Source of the DNA: Pseudorasbora parva
Lineage: Eukaryota; Chordata; Actinopteri; Cypriniformes; Gobionidae
Length of the DNA: 64,000 nucleotides
Direction of reading: 5' to 3'
NCBI RefSeq assembly: GCF_024679245.1
Contig: NC_090191.1
Location: 42,842,524 to 42,906,523, forward strand
The notes below the pieces were generated by a model. The model ran no database searches and was not told the origin of the DNA. It saw only the letters and a program-made list of their open reading frames with translations. Below are positions 1-22,970 of the stretch, piece by piece; position 1 is the stretch's first letter; each line of letters starts with the position of its first letter. A program made the translations under genes and the position numbers.

Positions 1-42
1 TTCTAAAAACACTGGAGTGTTCCTTTAATAAAAACACAACAG

Positions 43-489
43 TAGGGCTGTGCGATATTGGAGAAAAATGTGATATTCAATATCTTGTTGAACGATGTGA
101 TACGATATTGCTATCAGTGTGTAAAATCAATTAAAAAAAAAAATAATTATGTAAAAACTGAGAATGAAACCAGTGTTTACAGTCTTTCTGGAAAAAAAAA
201 AAGACTCGCTACAACTTCTGAAAGTGACCAGCTGTGTTTTAACCAACATTTATGTCACAAATCATTCACGTTTCGGTGTGTGTGTGTCAGACAGCGCAAG
301 TTATAGTGTTTAATAACTCTTTTTAACATCAAGCAAGTCCCATAAGTAACTGTCGTGTGGCCAGTCTATTCTCTGCTCTATGCTTCGACCTAAAATGGAC
401 ACTTTTCACAATGTTGAAGTAGCCTACTAAAATCATTCAGATATTGGATGCTGTTGCGATATGCATATTTGCGATATTTCGATATATTG
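43..489. mobile_element. hAT-type miniature element (TAGGGCTGTGCGATAT family), right end damaged
   Basis: Starts with TAGGGCTGTGCGATAT and runs to a GATATATTGCACAAC end. The same sequence recurs at 12355-12831 (inverted), 56265-57791 and 61500-63506; those copies have 8-bp target duplications, which points to the hAT superfamily. Here the expected final CAGCCCTA is missing, so the right end is degraded. It contains a short TG tract and no credible coding frame. Confidence 0.75.
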
Positions 490-1829
490 CACAACGGTTC
501 ATTATGGAAGGTCTTTATACTCCACTGAAAACACAGTTATGTATATTATATTGCATTTCTGTCAATAGATCCTAATAAATATTAAACACGGCACTTTAAC
601 AACTTTAGTCAGTCAGGGAAAGAACTACATCCCATGAAGCACAGCGAACAGCATAGTCGCATTAGAAACGATGTAAAAAAATATATAAAACTACTAATTA
701 AATAAACGTTGATTATGACTATAGTAGCAATATATTGTAAGAGTATTGCTAAATACGCATATTCAAATATTTTGAGAGCGTAGGGAGTCGATTACACCAA
801 AGGGGGTGGGCGGGGCTAACCAGTCCGACACTGATTGGTGAAATTATTTGCACAGCATCATGGGTAACGTAGTTTTTCCACCAGGAATTGGCGTTAAACG
901 CAATTATTTTTAAAAGAAACATATGAAATAATGCGGACTGGCGTCTGCAGCAAAACAAAATATCCTCCATTAAGAAAATGAATAGCGTTTTTACTTCCAG
1001 AACATGACTGTTCAACACTATTGTACTGTATAACAGATTTTTTTGCAACTCTAATGTATTTTTATAGTGTAATTCAGATGGCACGGTGCTGAAAGGTTAC
1101 ATGCTGATTTATAATGATAGTGAAATGGTATTGTAATGCATTTAAAAGACATCGCATTATTACATTTATGAAGTGCAATACAGATCATGACCGTCATATT
1201 GATCAGATGTGATGATAATCGAATACAGGGACCATTAACAATCATAACTTCATGCTTTCACATATTATAGTTTAATTTAATGTATTACTCACATTTATTG
1301 TGCTGTCTGTGTGATGTTTATAATGAATCTGCCGTGGCTCAAGTTCCTGCGCTGCTGAATTCCGGGATTGAGACACGTCACATACATACGGGTCTCTGAA
1401 GACGTCACATCCTGAATAAATCACTGATACTTCACTTTTTTTAATTTCTCTCTATTTCTTATAGTTATTAATCTAATTAGGGAATGGAAGGAAGTTTGTG
1501 TTTTTTTATTTTAAAACAATAAAATAATTGTACATTTTAAAACAACATTAAGCAGAGCGTGTGTTTCACCTCCTGACCGCGAGAGGCGCTGATGTGAGTT
1601 TAGAGGCTCGAGTCCTCCGACAGGCGCGAGTTCAAATATTCAAACTGAGGCTTTACACAACAAAAACATCTGCAAAACAACTGATTAAACTTATAAACGT
1701 CACTCCTTTGTACATCAAGATACATATAACATATGTAAGTAACAATTCCTCATAAACAGTAGCGCTGTGATGTCAGGGTTGATGTTATTTTGTGTTTTGT
1801 TCATCTGGATTGTGGGTAACGTTACTATA
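490..1829. other. Intergenic, AT-rich; possible GEN1 promoter and noncoding first exon near 1550-1734
   Basis: No coding exon recognised. The stretch around 1330-1420 and 1550-1640 is locally GC/CpG richer, includes an ACGTCA (CRE-like half site) near 1400, and is followed by a good donor-like GTAAGT at 1735. Because GEN1's first coding exon begins at an acceptor-like CTGAAG just upstream of 2893, an untranslated first exon about here is plausible. This is inference; no transcript evidence is available. Confidence 0.3.
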
Positions 1830-2820
1830 TAATATATATACCGATCAGGTATAACATTACAACCACCGACATTATATTGTGTCGGTCAAACTTTTGCTGA
1901 CCTATCGAGGCATGGACTCCTCTAGTCCCCTGAAGGTGTGCTGTGGTATCTGGCACCAAGATGTTAGCAGCAGATTCTTTAAGTCCTGTAAGTTGCGAGG
2001 ATTGGACTTGTTTGTTCAGCTCATCCCACAGATGCTCGATTGGATTGAGATCTGGGGAATCTGGAGGCCGAGTCGACGCCTCAAACTGGTTGTTGTGCTC
2101 CTCAAACCATTCCTGAAGCGTTTGTGCTTTGTGTCAGGAGCATTATCCTGCTGGAAGAGCCACAGCCACCAGAATACCGTTTCCATCAAAGGCTGAACAT
2201 GGTCTCAGCAATGCTTAGGTAGGTGGAGCGTGTCAAAGTAACATCCACATGGATGGAGGACCCAAGGTTTCCCAGCAGAACATTGCCCAAAGCATCACAC
2301 TGCCTCCGCCGGCTGGCCTTCTTCCCATAGTGCATCCTGGGGCCATGTGTTCCTCAGGTAAGCCACACACACACACACACACCCGGCCATCCACGGGATG
2401 TAGAAGAACACGTGATTCCTCAGACCAGGCCACCTTCTTCCATTGATCCGTGGTCCAGTTCTGATGCTCACGTGCCACTGTTGGTGCTTTCGGTGGGGTC
2501 AGGGGTCAGAGGTCACCCTATGCCGCCCCATACGCCTCAAACTGAGCTGCTCTGTGTATTCTGACAGCTTTCTATCAGAACCAGCATTAACTTCTGGAGC
2601 AGTTTGAGCTCCAGTAGCTCGTCTGTTTGATCGGACCCCACGGGCCAGCCTTCGCTCCCCACGGTCATCAATGAGCCTTGGCCGCCCATGACCCTGTGGC
2701 CGGTTCTCCACTGGTCCTTCCTTGGAGCACTTTTGATAGATACTGACCACTGCAGACCGGGAACAGCCCACAAGAGCTTGGACTTTTTGTTCAGCACGTC
2801 CCACAGATGCTTGATTGGAA
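1830..2820 (-). mobile_element. Degenerate Tc1-like transposon with broken transposase
   Basis: A terminal motif CCGATCAGGTATAACATTAC near 1841 is followed by minus-strand frames that read as Tc1-type transposase pieces: a helix-turn-helix piece ([16 protein letters not shown], in 2499-2804) and a piece with AREHQNWTT...AWSEESRV (2233-2478). The frames are interrupted and parts are missing. A run of TG has replaced a few codons (VCVCVCG), and the catalytic region shows WSEES where active relatives have an Asp. The segment GTTCAGC...CCCACAGATGCT occurs twice (about 2013 and 2790), so the copy is rearranged. It is a fossil inserted just upstream of GEN1. Confidence 0.85.
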
Positions 2821-2845
2821 TATTATATACTAAATAATAAAATGT

Positions 2846-2880
<35 letters not shown>

Positions 2881-2892
2881 CCTCTGAAGGTG

Positions 2893-14821
<11,929 letters not shown>

Positions 14822-14860
14822 GCGATAAAGAGAGAGGAATGTTTGACTTTTAAATGTGTG

Positions 14861-14866
14861 AATAAA
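14861..14866 (+). terminator. GEN1 polyadenylation signal AATAAA
   Basis: AATAAA lies 40 nt after the GEN1 stop codon and is followed by a TG-rich downstream element, the usual arrangement for 3' end formation. Confidence 0.75.
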
Positions 14867-14986
14867 TGAGTGTTTTATGCAGTGTGTGTGTGTGTGTGTG
14901 TTATCACAGCATGGGCGTTAGAATCATTGTGTGTGTGTATAAATTGGACCCACTCACTTTTATCGTCTCTAATTCAACACACACTG

Positions 14987-15202
14987 CAAAAAATGCTCTT
15001 CTTCCTCAGTATTTTTGTCTTGTTTCTAGTCCAAACATCTAAATATTCTTAAAACAAGAATTATTTACTAGACAAGCAAAAGTAATTGTCTTGTTTTGGG
15101 AAAAATAACTCAAAATGAAGAGAGTTTTTGCTTAAAATAAGATAAATAATCTGCCAATGGGGTGAGAAAAATAATCTTAATTCAAACAGAAAACAAGATT
15201 AT
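14987..15202. mobile_element. Truncated CACTGCAAAAAATGCTCTTC hairpin element
   Basis: The left arm is intact (CACTGCAAAAAATGCTCTTC, then GTCTTGTTTCTAGTCCAAAC) and the right arm has barely begun (AACAAGATTATTTT). It ends where the duplicated GEN1 3' end begins at 15203. Confidence 0.8.
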
Positions 15203-15303
15203 TTTGCAAAGTGAGCGATGAAGCACAATCTGAGAGTAATGTTTGACTTTTAAATGTGTGAATAAATGAGTGTTTTATGCAGTGTGTGTGTGTTATCACA
15301 GCT
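15203..15303 (+). repeat. Second copy of the GEN1 stop-codon/polyA region
   Basis: The stretch TTGCAAAGTGAGCGATGA ... AATAAATGAGTGTTTTATGC ... TTATCACAGC repeats 14810-14910, including the AATAAA (15261-15266) exactly 400 nt after the first. The hairpin element 14987-15202 sits between the copies. Confidence 0.85.
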
Positions 15304-15706
15304 ATCAGTCATCTTCATTTCTATCGCTCTTCTCCAGCGCCGATTGTGTCAGAGCAGCTTCAGTGTTAAACAGGACAATACTGCAGCAGAATTAGATTGG
15401 GCTGTACAGTCGTTCTGGAGAAGAACAGTGATGTTATCAGCTTATTTTAATTTATCATAGAGAGACAATGTTGGCAGATCAGTATTAGAGTTTATAGAAT
15501 CAAATCAGACCTAATTAATTAATTAGTTTTATCTGTATATTTATCGCAGTGTTGTAGTCGAGACCGAGACCAGAGAGAGTCGGCGCAATCATAGAGTTGT
15601 TTACATAGATCCCTCATTCGACCGATCCGCGCAAGCGCTAATGAGGAATAGATATATATACACAGACACACCTAAAACAGCAAACTCTGAGCTGAGCGCA
15701 TCCCAG

Positions 15707-15737
<31 letters not shown>

Positions 15738-15744
15738 GCACAGG

Positions 15745-16640
15745 CCAAACGTTTGGACACATCACTATCTGTAATGTTTTTGACAGAAGTTTCTTCTGCT
15801 CATCAAGCCGGCATTTATTTGATCAAAAATACAGAAACATTTTTTTAATATTGTGATATATTATTACAATTACAATTTTATACAGTTATTACAATTTAAA
15901 ATATATTTTTTTTCAGTGTATTCTCCTTTAAATGCTGATGTATTTGTGTGGTCAGAGCTGAATGTTCAGGATGGTTCCTCCAGTCTTCAGTGATCATGAT
16001 CCTTCAGAAATCATTCTCAGATGAGGATTCATTACGAGTGCTGGACACAGAGCTGATGATTAATATATCTGAGGAAGAAAAGGCTCAAAAGAACTGCATT
16101 TATACAAAATTAAAACATATTTTCAAATAATATAAATCTCCTTTACTATCTTTTTTTATTAATTTAACACATCCTTACTGAATAAAATTATTGATTTATT
16201 TCAAAAAAAGAAAGAAACAAAATGGCTGACCCCAAACGACCAGTAGAGTCTATCGCTGTTACAAAAGATTTCTATTTTTAAAACATTTGCTTCTTTTTTC
16301 TTTCTTTTTTTTACTTTTTATTCATCAAAGTATCCTAAAAAAGTATCTCAGGTTATGAGCATTTATTAATCATCAGCTCTGTGTCCAGCACTCGTAATGA
16401 ATCCTCATCTGAGAATGATTTCTGAAGGATCATGATCACTGAAGACTGGAGGAACCATCCTGAACATTCAGCTCTGAGCACACAAATAAATCAGCATTTA
16501 AAGGAGAATACACTACATTTTAAATTGTAATAATATATCACAATATTACATTTGTTTCTGATCAAATAAATGCAGGCTTGATGAGCAGAAGAAACTTCTT
16601 TCACAAACATTACAGATAGTGATGTGTCCAAACGTTTGTG
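15745..16640. mobile_element. Inverted-repeat element (AAACGTTTGGACACATCACT family)
   Basis: CCAAACGTTTGGACACATCA at the left is mirrored by TGATGTGTCCAAACGTTTG at the right. Arms of over 300 nt (GCTCATCAAGCC...; TTCAGTGATCATGATCCTTC) are inverted copies around a loop rich in A/T. Fragments recur near 32272 and 33003-33298. Confidence 0.82.
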
Positions 16641-17745
16641 TGTATCTATGATAGCGCCGATCTTCGACGGCAGTAATAGCGGATGGGAACACTAGATGAG
16701 ATTCGTCTGATATGAGGTAAAAAAATAACAATTACTGTTGTGTTTCTGGCAGAAAATGATCAGTTCGTGTCTTAAAGCGGCGGTTCTGTGTTTTTTCTAG
16801 GCTTGGTTGTGTTTATGGGGCGCAGTATATCATGTCTTAATACTTCTTCTTTTTTTTAATCGCTGTATTTTTCTTCTATCCTCCCTTTATTCCACACCGC
16901 TGTCTGTGCTTTGGACGGCTCATCTGCTTCCTGCTTCCTGAAGCCCCTCCCTCTGATGAACACAATGGTCTTAGATTGGTCAGATGGCCAAATGTAGTTT
17001 CCTGTATTTTGATTGGCTGAAGCACAGGTTAAGGCCACGCCCCTTCCCATTACGGGCAGAAGTCACATCTGCGGAGACTAGCGAGGGTTTATGATGTCAC
17101 CAACCCAGGAAGAAGCTCGTTGTAGTCCAAACCGGCCATTTTTGTAGGCAATAAACTGCCGTAACTTTAAAAGACAATATCTCCGTTTGCAGTGAACTTA
17201 CAGCGCTGTGACTTTGCAGAGACTGTTAATGCTCAAGCAGCGACATTACACACTAACTAAAGTTACACAAGTCACATCAGACACTCCTTTAATGAAAATG
17301 ACATCTAACTTTAGTCCAGTAAAAAAAAAATCTGAGAGAGAGGACCCACCCACTTTTTATTTGCTTCCGACGCCCGTGTATCACAGTAAGTCCAGAAAGT
17401 GTGTAAGAGTAAAGCGCCTCTTCTGGATGACATCAGGGCAGAAGTCACAGTCTGCTCCTAATAAGGGCATCAACGCCTGGGGCTTCCTGTCAGACCCTGA
17501 TCCTGAGTGACAGGTGTCACACCTCCCCAGACATGAAAGATCGACAGCTGCGACACACACACACACACACACACTGGCTTACACACACGTTAAACATCAG
17601 CGTGCAGCTTTAAAACACTTAATTTGAGGGGATTTAGGAATCAGTCAAAAATTATTGATAATTACTTTAACTTTTGTCTCTCTCGCTGCTTTTAAGAGTG
17701 ATGGACATATGTGGCACATCCTCCAAAAAAACATTTAATTAAATA

Positions 17746-17750
<5 letters not shown>
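16641..17750. other. Intergenic region with a dispersed repeat at about 17085-17275
   Basis: No gene recognised. The segment with CCAGGAAGAAGCTCGTTGTA, CAAACCGGCCATTTTTGTAG and ACATTACACACTAACTAAAG recurs inverted at 53455-53608 and, diverged, at 58985-59165, so it is an interspersed repeat. Elsewhere the region is ordinary unique sequence with a short CA tract near 17553. Confidence 0.6.
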
Positions 17751-17785
<35 letters not shown>

Positions 17786-17894
17786 CAAATGTCCCCACAA
17801 TGTAAATGGATTCATAAACATACTAAATTAATGTTTTTGTGAAAATGTTAAAATGCAGAATGTTTCCTTTGATGGGTAGGGTTAGGGGCAGAAG

Positions 17895-17960
<66 letters not shown>

Positions 17961-18283
17961 TGGGTAGGTTTAGGGGCAGTGTGTGTCTGTGTAGGTTTAG
18001 GGGCAGTGTAAGGGGATAGTAAGTACGGTTTGTACAGTATAAAAAACATCATGCCTATGGAATGTCCCCACAATTCACAAAAGCAAACGTGTGTGTGTGT
18101 GTGATGGGTAGGTTTAGGGGCAGTGAGTGTGTGTGATGGGTAGGTTTAGGGGCAGTGAGTGTGTGTGATGGGTAGGTTTAGGGGCAGTGAGTGTGTGTGA
18201 TGGGTAGGTTTAGGGGCAGTGAGTGTGTGTGATGGGTAGGTTTAGGGGCAGTGAGTGTGTGTGATGGGTAGGTTTAGGGGCAG
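17751..18283. repeat. TG/GATGGGTAGGTTTAGGGGCAGTG minisatellite, left part
   Basis: Two (TG)n tracts and about eight units of GATGGGTAGGTTTAGGGGCAG separated by short GTGTGTGT spacers. It has the GGGGATAGTAAGTACGGTTT tail at 18013. The array is split from 18529-18832 by an inserted SINE. Confidence 0.9.
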
Positions 18284-18284
18284 T

Positions 18285-18528
18285 AAATGGACTGCATTTA
18301 TATAGCGCTTTTATCCAAAGCGCTTTACATTTTTGCCTCACATTCACCCATTCATACACCGACGGCGGTGTCAGCCATGTAAGGCGCCATCCAGCTCGTT
18401 GGGAGCAGCTGGGGTTAGGAGTCTCGCTCATGGACACTTCGACACTTGGTCAGGTGGAACCGGGGATTGAACCACCAACCTTCTGGTTTGTAGACAACCT
18501 ACATGAACCACTGAGCCACTGCCGCCCC
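18285..18528 (-). mobile_element. tRNA-derived SINE inserted in a minisatellite
   Basis: Read on the minus strand it begins GGGGCGGCAGTGGCTCAGTG (A-box-like TGGCTCAGTGG), has a B box GGTTCAATCCC, and ends with AAAGCGCTATATAAATGCAG, a tail typical of teleost SINEs. It is about 244 bp. The pol III boxes look intact. Confidence 0.85.
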
Positions 18529-18832
18529 GTGTGTGATGGGTAGGTTTAGGGGCAGTGTGTGTGTGATGGGTAGGTTTAGGGGCAGTGTGTGTGTGTGATG
18601 GGTAGGTTTAGGGGCAGTGTGTGTTTGTGATGGGTAGGTTTAGGGGCAGTGTGTGTGTGTGATGGGTAGGTTTAGGGGCAGTGTGTGTGTGATGGGTAGG
18701 GTTAGGGGCAGTGTGTGTGTGAAGGGTAGGGTTAGGGGCAGTGTGTGTGTGAAGGGTAGGGTTAGGGGCAGTGTGTGTGTGATGGGTAGGTTTAGGGGCA
18801 GTGTGTGTGTGTGATGGTTTAGGGGCATAGAA
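18529..18832. repeat. GATGGGTAGGTTTAGGGGCAGTG minisatellite, right part
   Basis: About ten units of 30-34 nt with GATGGGTAGG(T/G)TTAGGGGCAG and variable (GT)n, continuing the array interrupted by the SINE. Two units read GAAGGG instead of GATGGG. Confidence 0.9.
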
Positions 18833-19166
18833 TGTACAGTTTGTATGGTGTAAAATCCATTCCGCTTATGGAAATTCCTCACAATTTACAAAAACACAAC
18901 GTGTGAGTGTGTGTCTGTGTTTGTTGGTGATTTAAGGTGTGTGTGTATATGTGTGTGTGAGAGTGTGTGTGTGTGTGTGTGTGTTTCTCTGGGCTTTTGT
19001 GCTCGTCTGATCGCATCACTCCGCTAAACGTCGTCGTGTCCACTTAAAGGCTCATTTCCCACAAAAGGGAATCTAATTATTTTCTTTTCACACATTATCC
19101 CGACATCGCCTTATTCGCACCCGGGTGACAAGTGCGCGTCCGGCTTCTGCGCATGCGCACGTCTCT

Positions 19167-19204
19167 CTTTGAACCTCGCGCTCGTAAAGTTCTGGGCTAT
19201 AAAA
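19167..19204 (+). promoter_or_regulatory. msgn1 core promoter: TATA box and TCF/LEF-like site
   Basis: TATAAAA at 19198-19204 predicts transcription starting near 19228. A TCF/LEF-type CTTTGAA lies at 19167-19173, which fits known Wnt control of mesogenin in presomitic mesoderm (established for the family; the site itself is a short motif and unproven). With this TATA box the 5' leader would be only about 15-30 nt. Confidence 0.6.
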
Positions 19205-19243
19205 GCGACGCTTTGCCGCACGGGTGAGATGAGATGAGATGAG

Positions 19244-19618
19244 ATGATCGAGGAAATGGCGCAGATCGATGTCGATTCGTACACGGCCAAAGTTTTGTCC
19301 CAGTGGGAGTGGAGCAGCGGAGAGGACCAGGCGTGCGCGTCCTCGTCCTCCGTGTGCTCGTCGCCGGACGCGCGCTCCAGCAGCGGAGGCGAGCTCAAGC
19401 CCAAAGCGAAGATGAGCGTGAAGAGGAGGATGAAGGCGAGCGAGCGGGAGAAGCTGCGCATGCGCAGTCTGGCGGAGGCGCTGCATCAGCTCCGAGATTA
19501 CCTGCCGCCGGTGTATAGCAGGAGAGGGCAGCCGCTAACCAAAATTCAGACCCTAAAATACACCATCCAATATATCAAAGAGCTCTCCAACATCCTCGAC
19601 CAGCAGGACCAGATGTGA
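19244..19618 (+). CDS. msgn1: Mesogenin 1, bHLH transcription factor (single exon)
   Basis: bHLH activator of presomitic mesoderm fate, nuclear, downstream of Wnt and T-box factors (family knowledge). The 124-codon frame has an acidic/Ser-rich N-terminus (QWEWSSGED), a basic region at about 60-73 ([15 protein letters not shown]), helix 1 at about 74-87 ([14 protein letters not shown]), a loop with RRGQPLTK, and helix 2 at about 98-118 ([14 protein letters not shown]), ending QDQM. It is intronless, as expected. Two starts are possible: 19244 (MIEEMAQ) and 19256 (MAQIDVD). The second has the better context (G at -3, G at +4) and is further from the TATA-predicted start site, so the true protein may be 120 residues. 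GEN1 upstream is the conserved neighbour. Confidence 0.93.
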   Translation: MIEEMAQIDVDSYTAKVLSQWEWSSGEDQACASSSSVCSSPDARSSSGGELKPKAKMSVKRRMKASEREKLRMRSLAEALHQLRDYLPPVYSRRGQPLTKIQTLKYTIQYIKELSNILDQQDQM

Positions 19619-19775
19619 TGGAGCATCGGAAAACATCACCTTAACCACTATAAAGGACCGTCTGTGCAATGGAAAGACTCTACGGATGTTAAAAGCTCTT
19701 CGTGGACGATCCCGAAACTCTCACTTTTCACTATCAAGAGAAAATAATCATCTTTATGATGTGATGGACGTTATC

Positions 19776-20620
19776 TTAAAGGGACAGTGCACCCCCCCCC
19801 CCAAAAAAATCGGGCATTTTGTGTTAATAACGTGCTATATGATTATAATGCTGTTTTATTGAGCGTAGTCTAAACGTTGAGAGAAAACGTTTCCAGTACT
19901 ACTTCTTAAAGGAACAGTGCATCCAAAAAGCTGGCATTTTGAGGACTCTAGCTTTTTTGTCAAGTGTTAATAACACGCTATATGATTATAATGCTGATTT
20001 ACTTGAATGTCATCCAAACGTTGAGAAAACGTTTCCTAAACATCCTCTTAAAGGGACAGTACATCCAAAAAATCTGGCGTTTTGAGGACTGTTTAGTTTT
20101 TTTGTCAAGTGTTATTAACGTGCTATATGATTATAATGCTCATTTACTTCAACATCATCTAAACGTTGAGAAAACGTCTCCAGAACTTCCTCTCAAAGGG
20201 ACAGTTCACCCAAAAAAATCTGTCATTTACGCTTCCTCAAGATGTTTCTGTATGAATTTTCGTTATTTTGCGGAACACAAAGATATTTTGAGGGATGTTT
20301 GGTTGTGGTGGTGCACCATTTATCAACTGTTATAATGTTTTATTTGAACGTTCTCTTAACGTGGAGAGAAAACATTTTCAGAACTTTTGATGCGATGGGC
20401 GTTCTCTTAAAGGGACAGTGCACCCAAAAAATCTGCCATTTTGAGGAGTTTCGTTGTGGTTCACCATTTGTCAAGTGTTAACATGCTATTTTATTTTAAT
20501 GATGTTTTACTTGAACCTTGTCTTAATTTTGAGAGAGAACGTTTTCAGAACTTCATTATGAAGTGATGGCCGTTCTCTTAAAGGGACAGTACACCAAAAT
20601 AATTCTGTCATTTTCGCTTC
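19776..20620 (+). repeat. Degenerate tandem repeat in the msgn1 3' region (CTTAAAGGGACAGTGCACCC units)
   Basis: Six units begin with (T)CTTAAAGG(G/A)ACAGT(G/A/T)CA at about 19778, 19909, 20047, 20193, 20406 and 20577, spaced 131-213 nt. Each continues with AAAAAATCTGGCATTTTGAG- and GTTATAATG-like pieces and AACGTTGAGAGAAAACGTTT. The segment lies between the msgn1 stop and its likely polyA signal, so it would be 3' UTR. Confidence 0.8.
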
Positions 20621-21420
20621 CTCAAATTGTTTCTGTATTCTGTTTGGTTGTGGTGCACCATTTATCAAGTGTTATAATGATGTTTTACTTAAACGTTCTC
20701 TTAACGTTGAGAGAAAATGTTCCGAGAACATCCTTATGATGTTATTTGTACTTAACCTTCTTGGTATATATTAAAAACAAAAGTTCAAGGAATTTGAGCA
20801 AAAGGTTAAGAGAATGTTGTACTAATGTTATTGTAACATTTAAACAACGCTTTTATAATATTGAATCTTTATTTTTACAGCTGATTTTGATTTTAGGACT
20901 GCTGTTGTACATATGTTTATTTTTCTGTTTGTTTGTTTGTCCACTCTCATGTTTTCCTGATGTAAATATTTCTTTCTGATTCTTGAGTGGAGTGTCACTA
21001 TCTAATATTAAGAGTGTCTTTTAAAGGAAAAAAAATTAAATAGGCGAAAATAAACCACTTGTTCGTGTTGATGTAAGCAGTTTTTTTGTATGTTATGCTT
21101 AGATACGAGTAGATTTGACATAAAAACATGACTTTTTTTTATTAAAAAACGAAAAATATATTAAATCAATTTACAGGTAACTTAATATATAACAAGGTCT
21201 TAGACACGCACACAAAAATAAATAAATTAATTAATAAAGCAGGGTTTCAAAGAATAAATAAGGTCAGTCTAAATACAAAAAACAAAAACATATCAAGGTT
21301 ATCACGTGGCGAAAAATAATATATTTATTTTTAGTTTTTGACATGGGTTTTAGGCATAGCAAATGTTATTAAAGACTACAAACAGGAGAGATTTCATGAA
21401 AAAAAACTACATTAGCAATA
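20621..21420 (+). terminator. msgn1 3' region, likely polyA signal AATAAA at 21049-21054
   Basis: AATAAA at 21049 is followed within 20 nt by a GT-rich stretch (TTCGTGTTGATGTAAG). That would give a 3' UTR of about 1.4 kb. The rest is AT-rich, with no gene seen. Confidence 0.5.
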
Positions 21421-21439
21421 AATGCCGTTTACGCACAGC

Positions 21440-21714
21440 AGCGACTATCATGACGTAGTTGTTACGAGGGGAGCACTGGCCAATCACAGCTCGTCTATGT
21501 TCGGGGCAGGCGGGGCCTCGCGGCACAATGACGCTCTGACAAAGAGAAGACTCCGCGTTCGATGTGACGGTGCGGCGCGGGCCGCCATTTCAAAGCCGAA
21601 TAAACGCGCGAGGTTTCACGATTTAACAGACGGATGCTTGTTTTTTAAGAGCGTAGTGTACATCGCTTTATATTTTTAAGGCTCGTTGCTTTGAAGAGCT
21701 CTCAATCTCATAAG
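21440..21714 (+). promoter_or_regulatory. CpG-rich promoter and noncoding exon 1 of the RG/proline-rich gene
   Basis: Locally CpG-rich (GTGCGGCGCGGGCC) with a YY1-like GCCGCCATTT at 21581-21590, typical of housekeeping promoters. A strong donor AAG|GTAAGT ends the putative exon at 21714. The first coding exon begins at 23344 directly after an AG, so an untranslated first exon is needed. The exact start is unknown. Confidence 0.55.
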
Positions 21715-22224
21715 GTAAGTCACGGAAGAAGCGCCATGCGCGCGAAATCGAGCGTTTGTGTGCTTTTAATGTCGGTGAGGTGAGCCTTTAAATCCCACAT
21801 TCGCGTCATTAATTCTACTGAATAACCTCAGATGCTCTGGTCCATTAAATATGTGTTAACTCATTGTTTATTTGGGTCCTCGACTGTGATTACGGCGACA
21901 GAGATATTTTTAACCCTCCAATAAATCTCTGAATGTATGAAATCGATTGATTAATCGCTCTAAAACATCAAATCAATGTAACAAGTGTTATTTTTTGAGC
22001 CTAAACGCACTTTCATTAACAATACTCATTATGTACCATCATACACATCGAGTAAATACATTCAATTCCAAACACTAAAGAAATATTAACTTTTGAAAAT
22101 GGACCAGAAATACTGATGATATCATCGTGCACTCGGGGGGGTGTGCTAATTATTGTCCAATAAATGCTCTGCAATAACATAAACCCTCCCTCCTACCAAT
22201 ATCAGTCTAATTAATTTATGAATA

Positions 22225-22970
22225 TATGTGACCTTGGAATGCAAAAAACCAGTCATAAGGGTCAATGTTTATCTTGTTAGAATTGGACAATAATTGTCGG
22301 AGATGCAACTATTGCAGAATCCGGAATCGGAGGGTGCAAAAAAAAATCGAAATATTGAGATCAAACGCCTTTAAAGTTGTTCAAATTAAGTCCTCAGCAA
22401 GTGATATATGTACGGAAGGAATATCTTCATGGAACATGATCTTAATGACTTTTTTTTATAATTTGACCCATATAATGTATTGTTGGCTATTGCCACATAT
22501 ATATCCGTGAGACGTAGGACTGGTTTTGTGCACCAGGGTCACACATTTTATATGAATTCTCATGAGGTCTATAATGAGGCAATGACAGATATCTTTCATA
22601 TTGAGAGCTTTCAAGTTTACATTCGCCAAATCCTCCCATCAGAACAGGGCTGTTCGGATTGGGCAATATTTTTTTTCGGAGATGCAACTATTGTAAAATC
22701 CGGAATCAGAGGGTGCAATAAAATCCAAATATTGAGATCAATCGCCTTTAAAGTTGTCCAAATAAAGTTCTTAGCAATGCATATTACACTAATAATAAGT
22801 GTTTGCTATATTTACGGTAGAAATATCTTCATGGAACATGATTTGCCATCATTTTTTTATAATTTTGTTTGGTTTTGAGCTCGAGTCAAACATTTGATAA
22901 GAAATTGCATGAGGTTGATTAATGAGTCATGAACCAATATCTTGCATATTGAGGGCGTTGAAGTTTCCAT
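22225..22970. repeat. Cyprinid dispersed repeat, two partial copies in tandem (intron 1 of RG/proline-rich gene)
   Basis: Copy 1 has GGAGATGCAACTATTGCAGA at about 22300 and copy 2 has GGAGATGCAACTATTGTAAA at about 22678. Both continue through CGCCTTTAAAGTTGT and ATCTTCATGGAACATGAT. The edge motifs (ATGTGACCTTGGAATGCAAA; ACCAGGGTCACACATTTTAT) match a common fish repeat. No coding potential. Confidence 0.7.

Noticed and set aside
19111..19486. Antisense frames overlapping msgn1
   Set aside because: High GC content opens the opposite strand; the plus-strand bHLH domain is unambiguous.
21422..21679. 85-codon frame in the CpG promoter at 21.4-21.7 kb
   Set aside because: It crosses the presumed promoter and untranslated exon, has no recognised domain and would end before the donor.
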